From positions 1,602,259 to 1,652,098 of the forward strand of contig FN649748.1 of assembly GCA_000310025.1 (NCBI GenBank): a stretch of DNA of 49,840 nt, given 5' to 3'. The DNA is from Ectocarpus siliculosus. Taxonomy: Eukaryota > Sar > Phaeophyceae > Ectocarpales > Ectocarpaceae. Numbering within the stretch: the first letter of the stretch is position 1; each line of letters opens with the position of its first letter. Positions 34,316 to 44,000 of the stretch are shown piece after piece. A program made the translations under genes and the position numbers. The notes under the pieces are model-generated. The model ran no database searches and was not told where the DNA came from. It saw nothing but the letters and a program-made list of their open reading frames with translations.

Positions 34316-34534
34316 GTGGCTACCAGGAAATGCGGCCAAATTCGGCTGCTGAGGCGGCGAGGGAGTTGTAGAGAATGGGTTCTTGCGACTTTCTCGTTCT
34401 CGCTATGTAATTGCGCCGCGCCCTAGCAAGCTTGCTAGCTGTGCAAGGCAGCCTCGAGCCCAGAGTCTTAAAGACGGAGGCAGAGGATAGACTGAAAACT
34501 TACGTAGCTCACGGGACGCACTGGAGCTCACGAG
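34316..34534. promoter_or_regulatory. Short divergent intergenic region (candidate bidirectional promoter)
   Basis: Only 219 nt separate the start codons of the AANAT-PhzF fusion gene (ATG 34315, minus) and the trigger-factor-like gene (ATG 34535, plus). Both 5' leaders and core promoters must share this interval unless a leader exon is missed. I see no clear TATA box. Both products have N-terminal targeting sequence, so shared control is conceivable but not shown. Confidence 0.55.
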
Positions 34535-37500
34535 ATGATGTCTTCAGCCTGCTCGTGTGCTTCGTTGGCGGTCGTAGCGATAGCATGCGTCGTCTTGCCC
34601 GGCGATGGCTTTGTTGCGAGATCGCCAGCACCGCTCATGAGGCAAGCCTCCCGGCACGTGCCAGCCGGGCGAAGTAGATTAACGACAGCCGCCGCATCGG
34701 GCCGAAGAACGACGAAGATGGCTGGCGATCTCGATGTGAGTCTTTTTCTCTACCTCTGCGTGGATTGTGAGGATATTGGCGGCAGCCCGGTTTATGTCGT
34801 GTTACCGCTGTATCCGTCTTGCAGGTTTTGGCTTCGGTTGGGGTTTTGCTGTGAAGAGTCAACAGCAGCCCTGGGTGCTGTTGTGCTGTTCCTGGGTGCT
34901 GTTACCACCTACTACTGCTGTACGCTGCCGATGGACGAGCGAAGTCCTAGCCGATTATCTAGCTAAACGCGAATGAGACCCCACCAAACACTGCTGTTGT
35001 GCGCATCTCGTTAAAGCCATGGCTACGCTGTGTCCAACGCCACGTCGTCAAGCACAGCTTTGTTGCATGCTACTGCTGCGGTACACTGCTGTTACCGACC
35101 AAGCAAGATACATGTTGTAAGTAGTTCGGAGAATGGTTGAATTGTTGCGGGCCGGCCGTTGTCGTTAATCTTGCTTCCAGTAACCACTGCTCAACACTTC
35201 CGTATGCACGATCTCTCTACTGCCACTGCCAGGAAACGAAAGGAGTCACCGTGGACCTAGCGGAATACAAGGGTGGGGCGGTTACTGTGCGGGTGCCGCT
35301 CATCGAGATCACCGAAGCGCAGGCAAGAGCAGAAGAACAGACACCGTGCACGACGATTGTTGCAATGTTTCCCTTCCTTTAGCCCACACTACTTTTCGTT
35401 AGAAGCAGGCTGAAGACTTGACTGTTGGTGCTGCTGCACGTGCTATGCACCGCAGGCAGAGTTTATCTCCCGTGAAACGATGGGTGTGTGGGGATTCGTA
35501 TAGGCAACTCTAAGCGACTCTTCTTCATGCCCATACGTCGCACCTATGTACGTTTTCGTCCTCCGTATTCTGAGTATGCGTTTGCTTTTCCGACGGGATA
35601 CGGTGTTGGGTGTACATGTACTCCATAGTCTCATCTCGGTGTAGACTGCGGACTTTCCAATGATTGTCAGCTTCGTTCTGCTGTTTCTCGCATGCTACAC
35701 TGACGGTATGTGACTGTGGCTTGTTGGCCCTTCTCACCACGCAGGTGGAGGCGGCCTTGCAGAAGTCGAAAAAGCCGTACAAGCTTATCCCGGTCCGGTT
35801 CGTCGAGGAGGGGGGTACGAAGATGGGCCACACGGTCATCATGAACTGGGACGCCAAGGTGCAAAGGTGTTTGCTATCTTGAAGTAATAAATCCTCGCAT
35901 GTTCAATATATGGTGGTACACGTAGGCGGTGCTCACACCAGCACGGCCGATGTGCCGTGTGTTTTTCATATTAGTGCCGAAGCTTGGGTACAATGTTTAC
36001 AAGCTGAGAGCAGCCAGTTGCAACACGCATATCAACGCCGCTTAACACAGCCGTGAGCACTTAGTGGGAATCCTGAACGGGAAGTCGAGAAGAGTTTGTT
36101 TTGCCCACCAACGGTTTGTAGGCATCCATAAACACAAGCCTGTCCCTCCCCCGACCCAGCTCCGTTGCTCCTGCTGCTTTGCACTTCATCATTATTTCCC
36201 GGCCTTCGGACGTGCCACCCTCATTATTGCTCTTTGCAACATCTTCTTGTGTTCCCAACAATCTTTCCTTTGTTTCGCGGCGGCTTGTTTGCATGTCTTT
36301 TTTCGCGTTGGCGTCGACGTGAACCACCTGACTGTCCAAGGTCGACGGCCGGCCCGTCCCTGGCGCTAAGAAGGAGAACTTCGAGCTAGAATTCAAGGTG
36401 AGAGGGTGATCACCACGACGAGATTTTGTCTGCAGTGCTAATATACTGTGCGAGTTCTCGCCTACCCCATCCTATCCTACGCATGTACGACTTGGCGCGG
36501 CGTGTTCGCACAGACCTTATCGGGACAAAACACAACAGCTGGAAAGGTTCATGTGCCCACGTGTGTGGGTGTACCGTGCTCCAAAGAATCCCGAACGCAA
36601 CACATACACGTGATACCGCCGCGCGTTCGATGTCAGGTAGCTGTCACCATGCCTCTAATGGCGGCACTATTTAGATGTATCAAGGCCACAGCGTTCTAAA
36701 TGAACGAAGATGTAGCACACAACACGCGAAAATGACGTATTTTTGGCCTCGTTGTGGCCGTGTCGCGCTCGGATCGTGTTGTCTCCGCGGCGTGACGGGA
36801 AAAAAACAGGAGGGACACCCCGAGCCGTGGGCAACGTTTGCGACGAAAATGGCCGTCGGTATGGGACAAATGGAGACCAAGGTCTTCCCGGCAACCTTCC
36901 CGGAAGACTTCGAGGTACGGACAAACGGGACAGGATTGATAGCCATGGCGGTGTTCTTGCGACCGATGCAATTCTGACGGAAAGTCGTCCTAAAAGGGAA
37001 GCGGTTTGTGTTGGTTGCTGGTGGAAGTAGGCGCTGATATAAGTATGGAGTCTTAGCACTGCTGTGTCGTAAATTCAGGCACTTGATACCCCACGCGACA
37101 CCACTGGCGCTTTTCGACATGCCACAGGGGCCACTGCTTCCTCCACCTTGATTTAACCACGCCTTTGAGCAGTACACGTGCGACCTTCAGCTCTCGATGG
37201 GCTGCATCGGTATGAACGCGTGCTTGCCGGCTTTCCAAATGTTTGTGTATGTGCGTCGTTCGTTATTGGCCCGCGATGGAGTTCACGTCGCCACAGATAT
37301 CGTGCGTCGTATTGTCACCATTGCACATGTAGCTGTAGATATCTACTGTTGAGACTGAAGTTGCTTGTCATCTTCACATCTTGTCACCTTCACACGTCAG
37401 ATGTTGCGGTCTTTTTATGCGGTACATATGCTGTCCGCCAAAGTATCCCGAGCAAGCGTGTGTGCTTCCCCGTGCGCGACAAATCCTCTTGCTCTGTTTC

Positions 37501-39501
37501 GTTCGCGCTGAGAGAAGATCGAGGGCTTGAGGGGCAAGCAGGCGTTGGTCCAGGCTGTGGTGAAGAACATCGCCAGGAAGGAGGTCAAGGTAAGTAACAA
37601 TATCAAAACACATGTACGTACACGTGATTGTTTGTTTTCCCCTTTGGAAGAAGCATGGCTTGCTAAATAGAACCCCCTTCTTTTTGTTCGGTAGAGTGAC
37701 TGCACAACAGGGGGCCCGAGGTGACCACAAAATGAGGGGTTGCAGCGGAGAGCCTCGCCCCCACGCTGCACCTGTTGCACGACTTTCCCGTAGATCTTCG
37801 TAGATACTCCAACATGCAGATTCCCTTGTTCCAAACATGCAAAAGCGAGGCCAAAGTGAACATGCAACAGAGTAAAGGTTTTCCACCGATCAAGACACCC
37901 CTTGTACCCAATCACCGAAAACGAAGGAACCCGAGACCAGGAGCGACGACGAGGTCAGGGCCGCTCTGCGGGTGAAGGGGGAGCAGACCGTGAAGGTGAG
38001 CCAGCTGGCAAACATCATGGAACGATTTTAGCTTTGGCTTGCTCGTTGTCAACCGGCAGCGTGCATGGTGATGCTCACCGACTTCATGGCAGTTGTAGGG
38101 GCGGGCATTTTTTCACAAGGGTGGGTGGGAAAACCCGATGCTGTACCGATGGTCAAGTGCAAGCAGTTCGGGCACCGGCCGGGAGAAACACGCACAGCAT
38201 GTTCATCGTGAAGCGGGCAGTGGGGCATGGCTGTACCAGCGAGATCCATCCCACAGATCTATTCTCAGGCGGGTTTGCTTGGATAAAATTACTGAAGAGA
38301 TATTTTAGATACTTCAGTCTGTGCCGGCGTCGTCGGTATTGATCTTTAGCACGAAAACCATCCGAGTCCCCTCGAACGGCTGTCGCTGTGCAAGGTGGTG
38401 GCCTCGATGTTTTGTCGCATCGAATGAGAGTTGGACCATCGGGAATCGGTCCCGCCGTGCCTTCCGGGATTCGCACTGATGGCCGCTGCGGTTGTGTAGC
38501 ACCATGCCAATCCATAGAATCAATTTAGTGGTGTCCAGAGGCAATGATGGGCATAGCGGCACGCTCGCGCGTCAGGTCTCTCATGCCACTGGTGTCTCGT
38601 AGAAGACCGGGACACGGCATTTCGTGGTTGAGATTGTTCGTTGCTGGTATGTATCAGACACCCAGCCCATCGTCAACCCCCCCGCCCGCCACTCGCTGGA
38701 CATCAACTACCATTTTCTGCCGATCCCGCATGTGCGACATGAAATGGCGTGACAACAACTATTGCTCTCTGATAATACTGTATGTTCCGTTTGGTTTCTG
38801 AACTGTCGACGACAGAACCGCACCGACAAGGCCGTGGACGAGGCTGTGAAGAAGTTCCTCCTGAGTTCTTGCAACGTCAACGCCGATAAGGTATCTTCGT
38901 GCTAATGGCTGCAGTATCTATGCTTTGGTTTGGATTGGCAAGCGGCGTGTTTGATTTCTTAGCAACGAGCACGCGCGTGAGCAGGGCCGCAAGTAGGGCA
39001 GTAGGTGATGTTGGGTTTTTGTCTGCTTTTCCTGCGTTTGTCATGAACCTCAGACCCCATTTCGTTCACCCAGACGCATCGTTGGCGCCTTGCTTGTATG
39101 TAGGCAACGCGTGATCGCCACAGCTTGCCCATCAATCCGACTGCTGCACACATGCGAGAAAAACGTGTTGAGTGTTTCAACGGACCCTTGAGGCATATAC
39201 CGAAAGTATGAAGTAATGCATATATATAATCATACTCGGAATTATTCTTACTCGGAATATGTTATCAGAGAGCTGTACACTATATAACACCAGCTGATCC
39301 CCCCCCCCACCCCCCCGAATGCGGATGCCCCTCTCGCAGGTCTTGAACGCTGTGTCGTGGGCGAAGTTCGGGGAGCAATCGACACTAGACTTCAAGTGGA
39401 ACTGTATCAAGGAGAAGATCGCTGTTGCTGAGGGCATCGAGCCTCGCGCAGTGGTGGAGTTCCTGCGAGATGAAGCCGAAGTGATTCTCATGGAGAAGTA
39501 A
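34535..39501 (+). CDS. Predicted plastid trigger-factor-like (FKBP-fold PPIase) protein
   Basis: Nine exons: 34535-34735, 35233-35322, 35745-35858, 36341-36397, 36810-36914, 37518-37589, 37927-37995, 38816-38890, 39340-39501 (314 residues, all introns phase 0). Residues 1-25 are a signal peptide ending in GDGF, then VARSPAPL and a Ser/Arg-rich stretch: a bipartite plastid-targeting layout. Residues ~100-215 follow the trigger factor PPIase domain: GHTVIMNWDAKVDGRPVPGA, ENFELEF, AVGMGQMETKVFPATFPEDF and GLRGKQALVQAVVKNI. A helical C-terminal region resembles a shortened chaperone arm. Bacterial trigger factor (~430 residues) binds ribosomes through a GFRxGxxP motif, which I cannot find here, so this may be a divergent soluble chaperone rather than a ribosome-docked one. 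Intron 2 has a GC donor (CAG/GCAAGA at 35323). The exon 37927-37995 acceptor (ACGAAG) is weak. Confidence 0.72.
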
Positions 39502-39943
39502 AGCCAAGCACTTTTTGCAAACGATACACAGGGTCGTATTGCGTGCCGCTTCCTCTTCGCTACTATTCTCGGAATTGGAGCCCACCTTTTTTGTGCACTC
39601 CAAAGGCCTCCTGTGTCACCCACGAGGATTGTTCGTTCTGGCATTCTCCCAAACGGCTTGTTTCTTGAGATGGCATCGTTTTGGCACCCGGCGAACACCT
39701 CGTTTGCGGGGGGGGTGCTGCTATGGATTTCGGTAGTACGCGTAGACCCTGTCCGGTTTAGAAAGTCATGACACGCGGCATTGTAGAGTGGTCGAGAGGT
39801 CTCGTCAGCTCCTACGGAGGAGGACAATTTTGAGTGTTTTGGACCGAGCCCTAGCTGATCCAGCTGGGATTTTGATCTGTATGTTCTCGGTACCTCATAG
39901 AAGAAGAAGAAAAAGAGCAGATGGAAAATTTACAAACGTTTCG
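39502..39943. other. Spacer after the trigger-factor-like gene
   Basis: Presumed 3' untranslated region and spacer. No reading frame with a motif and no recognisable polyadenylation pattern. Confidence 0.4.
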
Positions 39944-40188
39944 CTGGTGGCCAAAGGGGCAGGTTGGGCACCAACCACAACCTGGGGGGGGGGAGGTCGG
40001 GAGGCCGAGTTCGACCTTGAACCCATTTTTTCTTCAGGCTTGCAGCCCACCGTGTTGATTTTGGAACAGCGCCACTATCCAAGATGCGGGATAACTTGCA
40101 AACTTTGGGCTGCAACCTCCCTGCAACCTCCCCCCCCCAGGTTGCAGTCGGTGCCCCAACCTACCCATAACCTGCTTCTGGCCACCAG
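39944..40188. repeat. Terminal-inverted-repeat element, family 2
   Basis: The left arm (CTGGTGGCCAAAGGGGCAGG, TTGGGCACCAACCACAACCT, G-run) is the imperfect inverse of the right arm (C-run, AGGTTGCAGTCGGTGCCCCA, ACCTACCCATAACCTGCTTC, TGGCCACCAG). The arms are about 55-60 nt and the element about 245 bp. The inside is non-coding. A shorter relative sits at 11282-11371. MITE-like. Confidence 0.75.
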
Positions 40189-41002
40189 TGTTGTGACAGA
40201 CTTGCGTAGCACGTTCGTTCTTCGCTGTAGTCGCGAATCTACATAACTTGCACTGAATAGAGAGCGGGTCATCCTCTGCACCCGACTTAAAACCTGTGGC
40301 GATGAGGGCTATAAGACAGTAAAAACAGCAGTTTCGTGGTGAGAGACGCCGCACAACGTTTGTTTGTTTGTCCGCGGGGGGCGTTTTCGAGCTGCGTTCG
40401 TTCGTGCGCTCATCAGAAGTACAAAACAAGCAATATCAACCGCTTTTTTTTCTGGAAAAGACCAGTCGCCAGGCCCGGCGCGTTGAGTGCGATTGCCTGT
40501 TTGTGCACGTCAAGCACCATCAATTTTACAGCAGTACATGCAGCTATACTGCTGTATACTACTATTTTTTTCTTTGGACAAGTCATATACACACGAATGG
40601 ATGGAAGTCCTACATATCTTCGCGCAACTAGATACGTAGATGCAGTTGTGGCGGGTAGAGACCGCGATTTCGTGGGCACGCAATACATGCTCGCTTTCCA
40701 TAGCAAACTCTTCAAAAAACACCTCCGAATGTCGACGATCTGAATGTCTGACACGACGACACGACCTTGGTGTCCAGATGTGGCATTCAACTGCTAGTGA
40801 ACCGTAATCCATTTGGCATGAACACCCGGGGGGACTAAAAAAATATGGGGTCTCAACAGACGGCGTTCATTGCGTCAGGGCCCTTCAGGGTGCTGGGCCC
40901 CTACTGAAAATCGTACGTCACCGCGCGTAGCCTCGGGTCGCAGCAGCAGTAGTCCAACACTTCTTCCTACCTCGTCACTCGATACTCTCCACCATCACAA
41001 CT
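40189..41002. other. Spacer and presumed promoter of the plastid Ala/Pro-rich protein gene
   Basis: Frames on both strands at 40336-40812 overlap one another and show no recognised domain. The last ~130 nt before ATG 41003 should hold the leader of the next gene. No regulatory motif was identified. Confidence 0.4.
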
Positions 41003-44000
41003 ATGACGATGTCTGGGCGAACGAGGAGCTGCCTGTCGGCGGTGATCATGCTGCTCGCGGCGGCAATGCAGGTGCGCCCCTTTCGGGAGATCAGCTCAGC
41101 TCCTCGAGTGCGTTGCGTCTGTCTGTCTGCTGGATGAACGTAGAGAGCGGGGGGCAGGAGCGACAGCAGGATGTAAGAGAGGATCTACGATGGATACCTC
41201 TCCCAGCGCGGGACCCATGCAGCCTGTGCCCCGTGCACACGCATTGGTTTACATGCGGTGGTCAGCCCGCCCTTGCTCAGCATGGCTTTCATCTGCTCTT
41301 GACGTTTTTTGCTTCCTCGACCTTCACCATGCGTCACCCGGCGCAATCGCACGGGACTCATGATGTTATTACTCCCTCCCCCACGCCTGTCCTGTCTTGG
41401 TTGCCCTCCTGCGTTCGTGCGTGGACAGACGGAAGCGTTCGTGGCGGGCCCAGTGATGGCAGGGAGGAGGACCGCGGTATCCATGTCGAGCTTGAATGAG
41501 GTGAGTTTTACGAATTGATGGCAACAAAAAGCGCCCGCGCGTGCCCATTTTTTAGGAACGAACGATTCGGCACCAGCTGTTAGCTGTTTGACCAGTCCAG
41601 CTTTGGGCGTTTCCTTTTTTTGGTGCCACGTACAGTAGAGAGGCGCTTCTATCTGGGTCCACGGACGCGTGTTGTTTTTTTGCCTTTGCTGTGCACTTGT
41701 TTGCGGCTGCTCTCGGGACTTGTGTGTCATGAGAACGCGCATGCTCTTGTATATTTGTCATGAGCTACATGTATATATGTATTCCCGCAAGCTGACGTAT
41801 TTGACGAAAGTGTGTGCGTGTCCTCCGCACACTCATGTTCGTAAAACACGCGACGTATTTTATGAGGAAAAATAAGTACACACACAGAAAGACTACCCGT
41901 TCGAGATATACCCACAGCAGTCGAGAATTAAACCGTCTGTTGGCTTTTTGGTAACATGTGCATACGTTGGTGTCGTTGTGCACACATACGCACGCATGTA
42001 GATAGTGTACGCAGCCGGCGTGGATGTTCAAGTATTCGCCGTTGTTTACGACGTACGGCGCAGGGCCGACGTCACACATTTAGGGTGTGCGGGTGGGTTC
42101 TAGCGTTGGCTCATGAAGCACCTTGTCTGTGGATGTATGCGTAGAGATGATGAATTCGTGTTTCTGCAACAACCAATGATCCACAGGCTTTTTCTATTTA
42201 CTGCAGTAATTGCGCAAGCAGTAGTTGCCATGCGTGCACTCAGCAGGCGCCTAGAAAGCGGGCGGCTTGAAAGCTGTGGTATAAAAACGTATTTCGCGTT
42301 GATTGTGTCGTTCTCTGCCGGCGAAATGCACCAAACCGAGATGCCGGACAGGTAGCAGTCTACTCAGCGGTTGACTCGAGACCTTGTTGATTTTGATTAT
42401 CGAGTGACACTTGCATATGAGGCAAAGAGGCCCCCGCGCGTATCATGTCCACCATACACATATCATCCACGTAACCCCCCGAAGCCCCGTAGATCAGTAC
42501 CCTGCTGAGAACCCCAACAGCCCCCCTGTTCGATACGAGATCTACGATCTACGACACCTTCCTTGCGGACTCTGCCAGGTAAAACGGCAGAGAAACCGAA
42601 AACCCCAAGTCATCAACAAACCATCCACCATTCCAATTCAAACAACTCTGTCGAAATGCACTACGAAATCGCCGGATCTTCCAATAGAACACGTCGTGCA
42701 AAGCTCTCAAATCCATGATGTTCATACGTTCATACTATGCAATGTCTGCCAATGAACAAGTTACCCTCTTGAGAAAAATGCTCTACGAAATTCTCAAGAA
42801 GTCAAAACACAAGTCAACACAATCAATCACCCTTGAATAGCCGCCAACGATGAACATGACATCAGAATCACGTCAGAACGAGTACCCCCGGGAAAACGTG
42901 TCCTATCGTCCTGACTACTCAGAACAAGTTCCTCAGATAAGCATCATGTTTCAATCATGGACCAGTTCAAATAACCTTCGGAAGCTCAAAGGCCTCAACA
43001 GGAAATAACGAGACGAGAACATGCCAAACCCTTCCTCCAAGACCCAATACCTTAGAAAATAGACCGGTCTAACAGCTCCCGTGCTGTAACATGCATCCTG
43101 AACATGCAACCAGTCTTGTTCTTGCTGTGTTGCACAACTCCCGGCGGTTTCCTTTTGTGCATGTTTTCCCGTGGTTGCTGAGAGGTGTCATTCCTCTTCG
43201 TCGCCACTGCAAACTTTTTTTTCCCGATCGCGTTGCTTGTTCCAATCCCTGAATCGGAGCCAAGCTGCCACTTTTTTCTCTGTACGTGAGAGCAGGCAAT
43301 GCGCCTTTTGCAACGTTGCCGGCCGGCGCTCCCACCACCCAACGAAACGAGAAAAACGCCTTGCCGCACACAAACCCTCTCGATGCAGGTTCATGCAGCG
43401 GTGGTTTCTGGTCTCTTCTTGTCCGTTTCAAGTGGACAACATCCCTGGTTGAGCATCATCCCAGACAGATTCGCAAGTTCCCACTTTCTTTTCCCTGCAG
43501 CTGTGACTTGCCCACACACGGTGTAGAACCGTTTGGCAGTACTCTTGAAAATGATACAGCTACAACGGCAGTAGTGTGTTGTGTCACCCCTAGAGGTATG
43601 CGTGGTACCTCTGCGGTCGATGGTGGCGGCATTTTCTTGCTCCGACGTCGTACGTCCTGCACGGCAGAAATACTGATTGTGTGGGTGTGACCGCTCATTT
43701 AAAGTAATTGGAAAAAAATAAAAGAGCACCAGCCTCGAATGCTTCGCCCTCCGGTCTCCTTGTTCCCTTTCGGTTCAACGGAAATACTTTCTACGCGCGC
43801 CCGAGTGGCAGGCGGGATCCTGGCACTCTTCCGACCTATTGGCCCGCTCACGTTGTAGATGCGACCTAGAGCACCTCTCTCCCACCTAGAACACTGTTTC
43901 CCAGCCAGGTTGTTGTTTTTTGTGTGTCACAAAGTCTCCAATCTTGCCCCCCTTCCCCCGATACATGTACATCTGCGACAGTTGCAGGAGGCGCCTTGGG

